Origin: UBA668 sp043721915
GTDB lineage: Bacteria; Actinomycetota; Acidimicrobiia; Acidimicrobiales; Ilumatobacteraceae
Length of the DNA: 64,000 nt
Direction: 5' to 3'
Assembly: GCA_043721915.1 (NCBI GenBank)
Contig: JAYSPV010000005.1
Span: 62,001 to 126,000, forward strand
Within the stretch, counting starts at the first letter, position 1, and the number at the start of each line of letters is the position of its first letter. The notes beneath the pieces are model-generated. The model searched no databases. It saw only the letters and a list, made by a program, of their open reading frames with translations, and had not been told where the DNA came from. The translations under genes and the position numbers were made by a program. Below are positions 1 to 8,213 of this stretch, piece after piece.

Positions 1-503
1 CCGTGTTGGAAGATGTGCACCTGGGCGACTCGATCGCCGTCAACGGATGCTGCCTCACGCTGGTGGCGCAAGGCGACGACTGGTGGGAGGCCGACGTCAG
101 CGACGAGACGCTGGCCCGCACCAGCCTGCGCGGCATCGCCGTCGGCTCATCGCTGAACCTCGAACGGTCGGTCCGCCTCGCCGACCGGCTGGGCGGCCAC
201 ATGGTGCAGGGCCACGTCGACGGTGTCGGCGAGGTGCTCGCACCCGTCCCCGACCTGCAGGTGCGCATCCCCACCGAGTTGATGCGGTACGTCGTGGAGA
301 AGGGTTCGATCACTGTCGATGGCGTCAGCCTGACCGTCGTCGCACCGACAGTCGACACGTTCACGGTGGCGATCATCCCCCACACCTCGGCTGTGACCAC
401 GCTGGGTGCCAAGCAACCCGGCGACCGGGTGAACATCGAGGTGGATGTGCTCGCCAAGTACGTCGAGCGCCTGCTCGCCGACCGCCTCGATCGGGCACTG
501 TGA
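1..503 (+). CDS. ribE: Riboflavin synthase, alpha chain (5' end cut by window)
   Basis: This enzyme dismutates two 6,7-dimethyl-8-ribityllumazine molecules into riboflavin, the last step of the pathway. About 166 of the usual ~200 residues are visible. The family start (MFTGIVEE-like) is missing because the gene begins before the window, so the first GTG seen is internal. Both lumazine-binding repeats are recognisable: the first carries SIAVNGCCLTL and the GGHMVQGHVDG stretch, the second carries SITVDGVSLTV. Its TGA shares one base with the ATG of ribB (TGATG), indicating translational coupling in a rib operon. Confidence 0.95.
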   Translation, partial: VLEDVHLGDSIAVNGCCLTLVAQGDDWWEADVSDETLARTSLRGIAVGSSLNLERSVRLADRLGGHMVQGHVDGVGEVLAPVPDLQVRIPTELMRYVVEKGSITVDGVSLTVVAPTVDTFTVAIIPHTSAVTTLGAKQPGDRVNIEVDVLAKYVERLLADRLDRAL

Positions 504-1141
504 TGAGCGCCTTCGACGACATCACCAGCGCGATCGCCCACATTGCACGCGGCGGCATCGTGGTGGTCGCGGATGACGAGGACCGCGAGAACGAGGGCGA
601 TCTGATCATGGCCGCCGACGCCGCGACCCCGGCGGCGATCGCGTTCTTCGTGCGCTACACGTCCGGCGTGATCTGCGCCGCCCTGCCGGCCGAGCGCTGT
701 GATGCGCTCGAACTGCCGCTGATGGTGCCCCCCGCCGACAACGCAGACCAGTTCGGCACGGCCTTCACGGTGACGGTCGATCTGGCCCACGGCACCACGA
801 CGGGCATCTCCGCAGCCGACCGGGCCGCCACGTTGCGAGCACTGGCCGACCCCGCCACGCGGCCGGTCGACCTGCACCGCCCGGGCCACATCTTCCCCCT
901 CCGCGCACGGCCCGGCGGGGTGCTCGAACGGCCCGGTCACACCGAGGCCGCAGTCGACCTCGCCCGCCTCGCCGGCCGCGAACCGGCCGGCGTGCTCAGC
1001 GAACTCGTGCTCGACGACGGGAGCATGGCCCGGCTGCCCGACCTGGTGCTGTTCGCCCGCGCACACGGGCTGCCACTGATCTCCATCGCCGACCTCATCA
1101 TCCACCGCCACCGCCACGACCTGGCGACCATCGCACAGTAA
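503..1141 (+). CDS. ribB: 3,4-dihydroxy-2-butanone 4-phosphate synthase
   Basis: RibB converts ribulose 5-phosphate to 3,4-dihydroxy-2-butanone 4-phosphate and formate, the four-carbon precursor of lumazine. The 212-residue product has the DDEDRENEGDL metal/substrate motif near residue 33, TTGISAADRA, RPGHIFPL and HTEAAVDL. The ATG was chosen because it overlaps the ribE stop. The protein ends after the RibB domain, with no fused GTP cyclohydrolase II (RibA) part, unlike the bifunctional RibBA common in actinobacteria. A separate ribA should therefore exist outside the window. Confidence 0.95.
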   Translation: MSAFDDITSAIAHIARGGIVVVADDEDRENEGDLIMAADAATPAAIAFFVRYTSGVICAALPAERCDALELPLMVPPADNADQFGTAFTVTVDLAHGTTTGISAADRAATLRALADPATRPVDLHRPGHIFPLRARPGGVLERPGHTEAAVDLARLAGREPAGVLSELVLDDGSMARLPDLVLFARAHGLPLISIADLIIHRHRHDLATIAQ

Positions 1142-1153
1142 GGACACCCGACC

Positions 1154-1624
1154 ATGACCACCTACCACGGACAGACCAACGCCACCGGCCTTCGCATCGC
1201 ACTGGTGTGCAGCCGGTTCAACGACCTCATCGTCGGGCGCCTCGAGTCGGGTGCCCGAGACGCGCTCACCCGCGCGGGCGCCGACCCCTCCACGATCGAC
1301 ACCGTGTGGGTGCCCGGCGCGTGGGAGATCCCGGTCGCCGCGCAGGCGCTGGCGGCGACAGGCCGCTACGACGCGATCGTCGGCCTCGGCGCTGTCATGC
1401 GCGGCGCCACCTACCACTTCGAGGTGATCGCCAACCACAGTGCCGCCGGACTCGCCCGCGTCGCCCACGACTCCGGCGTCGTCGTCACCAATGGCATCAT
1501 CACGGTCGACACCATGGATCAGGCGCTGGAGCGCGCCGGCAGCAAGGCCGGCAACAAGGGCGCCGACGCTGCGATGGCCGCGGTCGAGACGGTGAACGTG
1601 ATCCGAGCTGCCCTCGCCGGCTGA
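1154..1624 (+). CDS. ribH: 6,7-dimethyl-8-ribityllumazine synthase
   Basis: RibH condenses 5-amino-6-ribitylaminouracil with dihydroxybutanone phosphate to give the substrate of riboflavin synthase; the family forms pentamers or 60-mer capsids. The 156-residue length is typical. Family motifs run in order: ALVCSRFND near the N-terminus, VPGAWEIP, GAVMRGATYHFE around the active-site histidine, and ERAGSKAGNKG near the C-terminus. It follows ribB by 12 bp in the same operon. The next gene is convergent, so this is the end of the transcription unit. Confidence 0.96.
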   Translation: MTTYHGQTNATGLRIALVCSRFNDLIVGRLESGARDALTRAGADPSTIDTVWVPGAWEIPVAAQALAATGRYDAIVGLGAVMRGATYHFEVIANHSAAGLARVAHDSGVVVTNGIITVDTMDQALERAGSKAGNKGADAAMAAVETVNVIRAALAG

Positions 1625-1681
1625 GCTCGTCTGCTGAACGCGTCGACTGGTTGGGGCCCGCCTGCCAGCGGAGCCTCGCCA

Positions 1682-2908
1682 CTACACGCGTTCGATGATG
1701 GTGGCGGTGGCCATGCCGCCGCCGGTGCACATCGTCACCAGGCCGGTCTGCAGGTCGCGACGCTCGAGCTCGTCGAGCAGCGTGCCGATCAGCATCGCCC
1801 CGGTGGCGCCGATCGGGTGGCCCAGCGCCATGGCGCCACCGTTGACGTTGACCGTGTCCCAATCGGCGCCGGTGTGGCGCAACCACTTCATCAGCACTGC
1901 GGCGAACGCCTCGTTGACCTCGAACAGGTCGATGTCGGCGAGCGTCATCCCGGCCTTGCGTAGCACCAGGTCGGTGGCCGGCCCGGGGGCCGTCAGCATG
2001 ATCACCGGCTCGTCACCGGCGACAGCAGCCATCGTCACCTTTGCTCGCGGCGTCATCCCGTGGGCTGCCGCATACGACGGCGAGGCGAGCAGCACGGCTG
2101 CCGCGCCGTCGACCACACCCGACGAGTTACCGCCGTGGTGCACGTGGTTGATGGCCCCGATGTGGGGGTAGGCCTTGCGCGCCGTGTCGTCGATGGAGAG
2201 CTCGCGGCCGCCCATCGTGTGGCCACCCATGCCGGCGAACGCGGGCTGCAGCTTGGCGAGGTCGGCGAGCGTGGTGCCCGCACGCGGGTGCTCGTCGTGA
2301 TCCAGCGCGAGCGTGCCGTCGTCGTGGAAGATCGGCACGAGCGAACGATCGAAGCGTCCTTCGGCGATTGCCGCGGCCGCACGGTTCTGGCTGTCCACCG
2401 CCAGCTGATCGAGTTCTTCACGGTTGAAGCCCTCGACGGAGGCGATGAGGTCGGCGCTGATGCCCTGGGGCACCATGTCGTACTGGTCGCGCAGATGGTT
2501 GTTGTTGGCGGTGAACCCGTCGACGTGCATCGGGGCGGGGCGCGACATGCTCTCCACACCGCCGGAGACGACGAGGTCCTGGAAGCCGGCGAGGATGCCC
2601 GCTGCGCCGAAGTTGACGGCCTGCTGGCCCGAGCCGCAGAAGCGGTTGAGCGTGACGCCGGGGGCCTGGATGCTCCACCCCGCGTCGAGCGTCGCCATGC
2701 GGGCGATGTCCATGCTGTGGTCGCCACTGCCGGCGCCGCAGCCCATGATCACGTCGTCGACGTCTGCGGTGTCGAAGCCATTGCGACCCTGCAGTGCGTT
2801 GAGCACCTGGGCGAGGATGCGCTGCGGGTGCACGTTGTGCAACGCACCGGTCTCCTTGCCCTTGCCTCGCGGCGAACGAACGGCGTCGATGATCCAGGCT
2901 TCAGTCAT
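1682..2908 (-). CDS. Thiolase (acetyl-CoA C-acyltransferase)
   Basis: A type II thiolase that cleaves or forms 3-ketoacyl-CoA, with roles in beta-oxidation or acetoacetyl-CoA metabolism. The 408-residue protein has the acylated cysteine in NRFCGSGQQAVN (Cys91), GGVESMS, the HPIGATGA histidine motif and the C-terminal CTGGGM cysteine loop. The start MTEAWIIDAVRSPRG matches the family N-terminus; in-frame sequence upstream is low-quality and was excluded. Chain-length preference cannot be told from sequence. It stands alone on the minus strand, convergent with ribH. Confidence 0.93.
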   Translation of the reverse strand: MTEAWIIDAVRSPRGKGKETGALHNVHPQRILAQVLNALQGRNGFDTADVDDVIMGCGAGSGDHSMDIARMATLDAGWSIQAPGVTLNRFCGSGQQAVNFGAAGILAGFQDLVVSGGVESMSRPAPMHVDGFTANNNHLRDQYDMVPQGISADLIASVEGFNREELDQLAVDSQNRAAAAIAEGRFDRSLVPIFHDDGTLALDHDEHPRAGTTLADLAKLQPAFAGMGGHTMGGRELSIDDTARKAYPHIGAINHVHHGGNSSGVVDGAAAVLLASPSYAAAHGMTPRAKVTMAAVAGDEPVIMLTAPGPATDLVLRKAGMTLADIDLFEVNEAFAAVLMKWLRHTGADWDTVNVNGGAMALGHPIGATGAMLIGTLLDELERRDLQTGLVTMCTGGGMATATIIERV

Positions 2909-2963
2909 GAGGCCACGGTAACCCCGGCCTGCGGTGCGGCCCGAAGCGGGACAGCCAGGTGGT

Positions 2964-3401
2964 CTACTCCGACGGCCGGACGACGACCACCGGGCAGTGC
3001 GCGTGGTGCACGCAGGCGGTGGAGACGGAACCCAGCAGCAGCCCGGTGAAGCCGCCATGGCCCCGCGAGCCGACTACGAGGAGATCGGCATCCTTCGACG
3101 CATCCACGAGCGAGTAGGCGATGGAGCCCGTCTCGAGGCGGCGTTCCACCGCGAGGCCGCGCTCGACAGCGAGTCCCTCGGCCTCGTCCAAGGCAAGCCG
3201 CCCGGCTTCCTGGAGTTGATCCAGCACGTAGCCGCCGCCATAGGGTTCGGCCACGGACAGGCCCAGTTGAACGCTGTGCATCAGCACCAGCACACTCCCG
3301 CGCAGCGCCGCTTCGTCGATCGCCCAGCGCAACGCGCGCTGGCCGTTCTCGGAACCATCGACACCGACCACGATCTTCGACTTGCTGTTCAGATCCGACA
3401 T
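2964..3401 (-). CDS. Universal stress protein (UspA family)
   Basis: A single-domain Usp of 145 residues. These cytoplasmic ATP-binding proteins accumulate under stress and modulate survival; a specific target is not predictable. The N-terminus has IVVGVDGSENGQRAL and the C-terminus carries the ATP-binding pattern G-x2-G-x9-G-S in GSRGHGGFTGLLLGSVS, followed by CPVVVVRP. The ATG start is supported by an AGGGAG ribosome site about 6 nt upstream. An in-frame start 22 codons earlier was rejected because it lacks a good site and adds non-family sequence. Confidence 0.92.
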   Translation of the reverse strand: MSDLNSKSKIVVGVDGSENGQRALRWAIDEAALRGSVLVLMHSVQLGLSVAEPYGGGYVLDQLQEAGRLALDEAEGLAVERGLAVERRLETGSIAYSLVDASKDADLLVVGSRGHGGFTGLLLGSVSTACVHHAHCPVVVVRPSE

Positions 3402-3491
3402 CAGCACTCCCTGTTGGACTTCTCTGATGTCAGTGTCGCTCCGCCCGCCTCCGTTCCGCAGTGCCAAAGGTCCTCTCGGCGACAGCGCGGA

Positions 3492-4721
3492 TCAACCGAC
3501 CGCAGCTCGCACCGGCCTCAGGAACCACCGGGCACACGCTGCGACCACGACGAGCGCGACGCCGCCGATCACGAAGGGTGCTCGCAACCCGAACACCCGC
3601 GCCATCACGCCGCCGAACGCGGCACCGAACGGCACCACACCCCAGGAGATCGTGCGGTATACGGCGTTCATCCGCCCGAGCAGGCGGGTCGGCGTGACCT
3701 GCTGACGGATCGTGGTGTTCAACGCCCACCATAGCCCTGTGCCTGCGCCCAACAACACGTGCATCGAGATGGCGATCAATGGCGTCGACGCGAGCGCGAG
3801 CCCCACGATCGATGCGGCCCACAGCCAGATCGCGCACACCATCGTGTCGGTGGGTCCGACTCGCCGAACGAGCCGTTCGACGATGAAGCGGCTGAGCACC
3901 GTGCCCGTCGCCGCGCCGACGAACAGCGCTGCGTACGTCAGCGTGCTGCCGCGCAGCGCCTCGGTGTTGTACAGCACGAGCACCGACGTGGCGGCGAAGT
4001 AGAAGAAGTTGATCACGGTCAGCACCCCTGTGATCCGCCGCACGATGATGTTCCCGCGCACGAATCGGAAGCCCTCGCGCAGGTCGTCGCGCAGCCTTGT
4101 CGTGGGCGGCTCGACGGCATGCGCGTCGGGGAGCGCTCTGATCAGGACGGCGGATGCGGCAAAGGTCACCGCGTCGGCGAGGAAGGGAACCGACGCCGCC
4201 GCCTTGAACAGCGCCGCACCCAAGGGTGGGCCGGCGAACTGCGCCGACGCGATCTGGCCGCTGGCGAAGCGGGCGTTGGCCTGCATCAGGTCATCGCGTG
4301 CCACCAGCTCGGGCAGAATCGCCTGCGCCGCGTTGACGTGCAACGTCTCGCCCGCGCCGAGCAGGAACGCACACGCGTAGAGCTGCCAGATGTCGACGGT
4401 CCCGGCAAGGATCGACACACCGAGCACCGCAACCACGACGAACCGGGCAAAGTCGGCGAAGATCATCAGCCGGCGACGGTCCATCCGGTCGGCGATGGCA
4501 CCCGTGAACATCGACAGCACCAGCCACGGAAGGCGGGTGGCGACGGTGATGCCGGCGATCAACACAGGGTCCCCGGTGAGTGTCGCTGCGAGCAACGGCA
4601 GTGCGGTCACGAACATCCCGTCGCCCGCACTGGAGATGACCACGGACCACCACACCTGCCGAAAGCGCGGGCCGATCGAGCGACGCCGTCCCCTCTCGAT
4701 CAGCGCGGCTGCGGTTGCCAT
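3492..4721 (-). CDS. MFS efflux transporter (EntS/MFS_3 type)
   Basis: A 409-residue, roughly 12-helix major facilitator. The N-terminal part has the FRQVWWSVVISSAGDGMF start typical of the enterobactin-exporter-like MFS_3 group. The loop between helices 2 and 3 carries GAIADRMDRRRLM, the motif A region (G-x3-D-R-x-x-R-R). It probably exports a small hydrophobic compound or drug by proton antiport, but the substrate cannot be inferred. It is co-oriented with the stress protein gene 90 bp downstream, without clear functional linkage. Confidence 0.88.
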   Translation of the reverse strand: MATAAALIERGRRRSIGPRFRQVWWSVVISSAGDGMFVTALPLLAATLTGDPVLIAGITVATRLPWLVLSMFTGAIADRMDRRRLMIFADFARFVVVAVLGVSILAGTVDIWQLYACAFLLGAGETLHVNAAQAILPELVARDDLMQANARFASGQIASAQFAGPPLGAALFKAAASVPFLADAVTFAASAVLIRALPDAHAVEPPTTRLRDDLREGFRFVRGNIIVRRITGVLTVINFFYFAATSVLVLYNTEALRGSTLTYAALFVGAATGTVLSRFIVERLVRRVGPTDTMVCAIWLWAASIVGLALASTPLIAISMHVLLGAGTGLWWALNTTIRQQVTPTRLLGRMNAVYRTISWGVVPFGAAFGGVMARVFGLRAPFVIGGVALVVVAACARWFLRPVRAAVG

Positions 4722-4825
4722 TTCGGGGCGATGCTAGTGAGCTGCTGTGTGGTCCGGCCGCACCGCGAGCTAGCGAACTCACCTGATTCACACCCTCGTT
4801 CGAGACACCTCGCAGCAGGCGCCAC

Positions 4826-5329
4826 CGGTTCGGCGAGGTCACCGCCGTGGAGGATCTGTCGTTCGGGGTCGAGCGCGGCCAGGTGTACGGGCTGCTGATC
4901 GCCGGTGTGATCATGTTCGGTTTCCACGATGTGACCGTGCCAGGCCTGCAAGGTGTGTGCGGTGGCTTCCACCTCGATACCGGAGCGCTCCTGCTGAGAC
5001 TGCTCGTCGCCTCCGGATACGTCGCCTTCGGGTTCACCGCGCTGCTCGCCTTGGGCACCCTGTTCTCGGTGCTCACCGACACCGCGGTAAGCGCGATCGG
5101 CGCGACCGTCGGCGTGTACATCGTGTCGGAGATCCTCGACGCGATCGACCAGCTCGGCGTCATCCGCTACGCGTTCCCCACCCACTACGGCGACGCGTGG
5201 GAGGGCATGTTCACCGACAACACGTACTCCCACGACATGGTCACCGGCATCCTCGTGCAGCTCGCGTATCTGGCGGTGTTCGGCACGCTCGCGGTGATCG
5301 CGTTCCGCCGCCGCGACATCCGCAGCTAA
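4826..5329 (+). pseudogene. ABC transporter remnant: ATPase N-terminus fused to ABC-2 permease C-terminus
   Basis: The frame opens with HRFGEVTAVEDLSFGVERG, which is the first ~20 residues of an ABC ATPase (strand region before Walker A). At VYGLL it passes directly into the C-terminal half of an ABC-2 type permease: several hydrophobic segments, a THYGDAWEGMF loop and a final FRRRDIRS tail. Walker A, signature, Walker B and the permease N-terminus are all missing. The simplest reading is one internal deletion that joined two adjacent transporter genes in frame. No ATG and no ribosome site precede it. A GTG at 4847 could still start a 160-residue membrane protein, but ATPase function is impossible. 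Confidence 0.7.
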
Positions 5330-5373
5330 CACAAGCGGCGGCCGGCGGGCAGAGGTTCGCCATGTTGCCTCCG

Positions 5374-5436
5374 GTCTACTCACTTCGATTTCGATTTCCG
5401 GTCGGCGGCTCGAAATCGAAATCGAAATGAGTAGAC
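5374..5436. repeat. Long inverted repeat built on ATCGAAATCGAAATGAGT
   Basis: Two 25-bp arms (5374-5398 and 5412-5436) are reverse complements with one mismatch, separated by a 13-nt GC-rich loop. The outer end reads GTCTACTCA and the inner part is a TTTCGAT iteration. The AT content and simple periodicity stand out from the surrounding GC-rich DNA. Related half-copies occur at 5999-6020 and 57486-57505, so this looks like a dispersed element end or a protein-binding site rather than a terminator. Confidence 0.7.
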
Positions 5437-5562
5437 GGGATGGCCACCAACAGCGTCACCTGACAGGAGTGCGGCATGGCCAAGGCCCGCAACACACCCG
5501 ACGGTGACTGACAACTCGCCTCAAGTCGCCGCAGGCCGCGGCATCCGGGTTGATGGCAAGCT

Positions 5563-5973
5563 GTGTCGGTGTACGCCTTGGCCTTCTGGATGGAGAACCG
5601 CACCCGACCGCGTCGTGCGCGCCGGCGGGTGCAGTCGATCGCCGGCGGCGCCGTGGTCGAGCGCGCTGTTCGGGCACGGCTCACCGCTGCGTCGGACGGG
5701 GAGGCTCTGGGTCCGGCGCGGCTGCTGATCACGAAGTCAGGCGTCCAACTGGAACTCGGGCGCAGGTGACCCGGCACGACCGTCGAGCTCACGGCTGTCC
5801 CCGCAGGCAGCCGCCCACTCACACGGACCGAACGGTGGCGGCTCAACCAGCGGGCGACCGTCGTTCGGTGCCCCTGCCGCGGTGTCGACTACGACGTGGC
5901 GATGCTGCCGGAGGACGAGCAACTCGTGATGTCTGTGCTGGCCCGCCGGGATGGCAGCGTCGGGCTCGCCTGA
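5563..5973 (+). pseudogene. Unrecognised gene interrupted by an in-frame opal codon
   Basis: From the GTG at 5563 to the TGA at 5971-5973 one frame shows coding-like third-position GC on both sides of a single TGA at 5767-5769. The first part (68 residues) ends GVQLELGRR; the second continues PGTTVELTAVPAGSRPLT and ends VLARRDGSVGLA. I do not recognise the family. The stop does not replace a conserved cysteine, so selenocysteine recoding is unlikely and a nonsense mutation is the simpler view. It lies between the inverted repeat at 5374 and the related repeat at 5999, suggesting the segment may have moved as a unit. Confidence 0.4.
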
Positions 5974-5998
5974 CGGGTGAACGATTCGAAATCGAACA

Positions 5999-6020
5999 TC
6001 GAAATCGAAATGAGTTGACC
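5999..6020 (+). repeat. Second copy of the ATCGAAATCGAAATGAGT repeat
   Basis: This copy matches the right arm of the 5374-5436 inverted repeat in direct orientation, with TTGAC replacing TAGAC. A partial copy (TTCGAAATCGAA) precedes it at 5985-5996. Together with the first element it brackets the opal-interrupted frame. Confidence 0.6.
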
Positions 6021-6144
6021 AGAGGCACACCTTGGGGCGCACCGGCGACGACCGGGACGGGCAGCGAAGGACCCCTCGACCTGCGGGCGGAGCGAGGGCG
6101 CCTCGCGACAGTCGGGAACTCAGCGCCACCAGAAGGAGCACGAC

Positions 6145-6345
6145 ATGGCGGCCTCAGACGCGGTGGTGGCCGAGGCCAAGGCAGCCGGCGTGTGGATCTG
6201 GGGTGGCGGATTGGAACGGCAGGCACCGACGGGTCGGTCGCCGACGGTCACCCGCGAGGATGCACTCCACTGGGCGGCCAAGCTGGCTGCCGCGTGCCGC
6301 TGTGCGCAAGAGGTCCGCGGAATCATGTACGACCCCGAGTCCTGA
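6145..6345 (+). CDS. Shortened YCII-family protein
   Basis: YCII proteins are small ferredoxin-like fold proteins of about 115-140 residues, often encoded beside ECF sigma factors. This one has 66. It keeps AAGVWIWGGGLE, which follows the first helix, and the C-terminal TREDALHWAAKLAAACRCAQEVR block. It lacks the N-terminal strand and the middle part with the usual DGP-x-x-E-x-K-E segment. An AGGAG ribosome site sits 7 nt before the ATG, so it may still be translated. The internal gap suggests a degenerate gene, and no sigma factor gene is adjacent. Family assignment is from pattern memory. Confidence 0.55.
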   Translation: MAASDAVVAEAKAAGVWIWGGGLERQAPTGRSPTVTREDALHWAAKLAAACRCAQEVRGIMYDPES

Positions 6346-6538
6346 TCGCGGTCAGGACTCGCGGCACCCGCTGGTGCGATCGAGGAACGACGACATGACG
6401 GCGGCCTCGGCGATCGCGGGCGCTCCGACCACCGCCCGACCCGAGCCCCTCTGCGGGGCGGTAGGCTGACGATCGTCTCATGCCGGTCTGTCACGTTGTC
6501 CGCCAGGGGTCGTACGCCCTCTGCCGCGAAGGAACACG

Positions 6539-6871
6539 ATGACCACTCCCACTCCCCCGATCGCCAAGCCCGTGCCGGCGAAGGCCCCAGCCAAGCCGCG
6601 CAAGGCAGCAGCCAAGCGCGGTGTCAAGCCAGGTGCGCCGCTGGCGGAGGATCACACCCCCAGCGAGGGCGTGGCGTATGCCATTCGGGCCGAGTTCGGC
6701 GATCTCGCCCCGTCGGTGAACCGCATCATGAACGCCGGGCTGGATGAGGCGGGCACGATGGTGGCCATCACGCTGTTCCGCGACTCGCTGGGCGTGAAGG
6801 ACGCGAAGTACCGCAACCCGATGGAGGCCATCGAAGCCGGTCGCCTGCAGCAGGACGCATCCGCGAGCTGA
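6539..6871 (+). CDS. Hypothetical protein with Lys/Ala/Pro-rich N-terminus
   Basis: I do not recognise this 110-residue protein. Residues 1-35 are a basic PAKAP/KPRKAAAK-type tail resembling nucleic-acid-binding tails. Residues 40-105 form a probable helical domain (EGVAYAIRAEFGDLAPSV, then GTMVAITLFRDSLGV). There is no signal peptide or membrane segment. An AAGGA ribosome site precedes the ATG. It is followed 35 bp later by another small lysine-rich gene, suggesting a pair of small basic proteins. Confidence 0.6.
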   Translation: MTTPTPPIAKPVPAKAPAKPRKAAAKRGVKPGAPLAEDHTPSEGVAYAIRAEFGDLAPSVNRIMNAGLDEAGTMVAITLFRDSLGVKDAKYRNPMEAIEAGRLQQDASAS

Positions 6872-6906
6872 AGCGCCTAAGGTGCGGGTGACACCAAGGA
6901 GGGCCA

Positions 6907-7017
6907 ATGCCCGCGAAGTCACCACAGAAGCCAGCGGCCAAGAAGGCCGGCAAGACGCTCAAAGAGAAGCGCGACGTCAAGAAGGCCAAGAAGGACGACC
7001 GCAAACACAGCGGCTGA
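6907..7017 (+). CDS. Tiny lysine-rich protein (36 aa)
   Basis: The product starts MPAKSPQKPAAKKAGKTLKE and contains 12 lysines in 36 residues plus several Arg/Asp; it is predicted helical and highly basic. The ribosome site is unusually strong (AAGGAGGG, ending 4 nt before the ATG), which is the main reason to believe it is translated. No family is recognised by name, though short KxLKEKR-type proteins occur in many actinobacteria. It could bind RNA, the ribosome or DNA; that is inference from charge only. Confidence 0.55.
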   Translation: MPAKSPQKPAAKKAGKTLKEKRDVKKAKKDDRKHSG

Positions 7018-7156
7018 CCGTTCGCCGGACACGCCCGACACGCGGTCAAGACGGCAGCGGCCGATAGGGAACCAGGTGGAACAGGTCGCGGCCTCCGGCA
7101 TTGGCGGAGGAGGCATAGTTGCTGCGCGCCTTCGTGCCCATTCGCTCGGAACCCCT

Positions 7157-8188
7157 TCACAGCGAGGTGACCACCGCCACCCCCGGCTGCGCGAACGAAC
7201 CCATTGCGGGAAGTGCGACAGCGAGGTCGGCCAACGTCAACCGCTGCGTGATCATCGCCGCCGGGTCGAGCCGACCGCCCTCGATCAGTGCGAACACCTG
7301 ACCGAATCGCGAGGCGGAGAGCCCGTGCACACCCAGAACCTCCAGCTCGTCGCGGATCACGCGCGAGATCGGGAACTCGGCGGAAGCCGACGGGAAGAGA
7401 CCGATCTGGACATGGCGGCCCAGAGGGCGCAGGCCCCGAACCGAGTTCGCCGCCGTGGCCGGGTGGCCGAGGCAGTCGACCGAGACATGGGCGCCGCCCG
7501 TCAACTCGATGACGGCCGCGGCGACGTCGTCCAACCCGGTTGCGTCGAGCAGCACGTCGGCGCCGAGCCGAGCGGCCAGCGCCAACGCCTCGGGGGCGAC
7601 GTCGACGGCGATCACCTGCGCCCCGAGCGCCTGGCCGAACGCGATCGCTGCCAGCCCGACACCACCGCATCCGACGACACAGAGCACTTCACCCGCTGCG
7701 AGACGGCCGCGCTCGACCACGCCGCGGTAGGCGGTCGACACCCGACACCCGACCAGTGCGGCGGCCTCGTCACTGACGGACTCCGGCACGATCACAGCGT
7801 TGTGGTCGGCGAAGGCCACGGTCGTGAACTGCGCGAACGCGCCCCAGCGAGTGAAACCCGACTGCTGCTGGTTGCGGCACACCTGGTGTTGCCCGAGCAG
7901 GCAGGGCTCGCACTCGCCACAGCCGCAGACGAACGGGGCGACGATGCGATCACCGCCGTGGATGCGCGTGACGCCGCGGCCGACAGCGACGACACGACCG
8001 ACGAACTCGTGACCACCAACGTGCGGGCAGACGATGTCGGGGTCGGTGCCGTGCCAACCGTGGTAGTCGCTGCGGCACAGGCCGACCGCCAGGACCTCCA
8101 CCACCACCTCACCCGGTCGCGGCGTCGGGTCCGCCACCTCGGTGACCGCTATCGGCCCGCGGAACTGTTCGTAGACGGCTGCTCTCAC
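7157..8188 (-). CDS. Zinc-dependent alcohol dehydrogenase (MDR family)
   Basis: A 343-residue medium-chain dehydrogenase/reductase. Catalytic zinc ligands are Cys38 (GLCRSD) and the GHE pair His60-Glu61. The structural zinc site is Cys90, Cys93, Cys96 and Cys104 with the usual C-x2-C-x2-C-x7-C spacing. A Rossmann GCGGVG motif near residue 170 binds NAD(P). The GTG start was chosen because it gives the family N-terminus MRAAVYEQF. Alcohol substrate unknown. The Uma2 pseudogene ends 25 bp upstream on the same strand. Confidence 0.92.
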   Translation of the reverse strand: MRAAVYEQFRGPIAVTEVADPTPRPGEVVVEVLAVGLCRSDYHGWHGTDPDIVCPHVGGHEFVGRVVAVGRGVTRIHGGDRIVAPFVCGCGECEPCLLGQHQVCRNQQQSGFTRWGAFAQFTTVAFADHNAVIVPESVSDEAAALVGCRVSTAYRGVVERGRLAAGEVLCVVGCGGVGLAAIAFGQALGAQVIAVDVAPEALALAARLGADVLLDATGLDDVAAAVIELTGGAHVSVDCLGHPATAANSVRGLRPLGRHVQIGLFPSASAEFPISRVIRDELEVLGVHGLSASRFGQVFALIEGGRLDPAAMITQRLTLADLAVALPAMGSFAQPGVAVVTSL

Positions 8189-8213
8189 GCCACCGATGGT
8201 GGCACAGCCTTGG

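Noticed and set aside
5476..5511. Eleven-codon frame MAKARNTPDGD after an AGGAG site
   Set aside because: Too short to support as a gene; may be the remnant of a truncated one in the decayed stretch.
5767..5769. Possible selenocysteine codon in the unknown gene at 5563-5973
   Set aside because: The TGA falls between GRR and PGTT with no Cys-based redox motif and no recognisable family, so a nonsense mutation is simpler than recoding.
6394..6468. 24-codon frame after a GAGGAA site, downstream of the YCII gene
   Set aside because: Composition is Ala/Pro/Thr-rich and no family or continuation is seen; the expected ECF sigma factor is not encoded.
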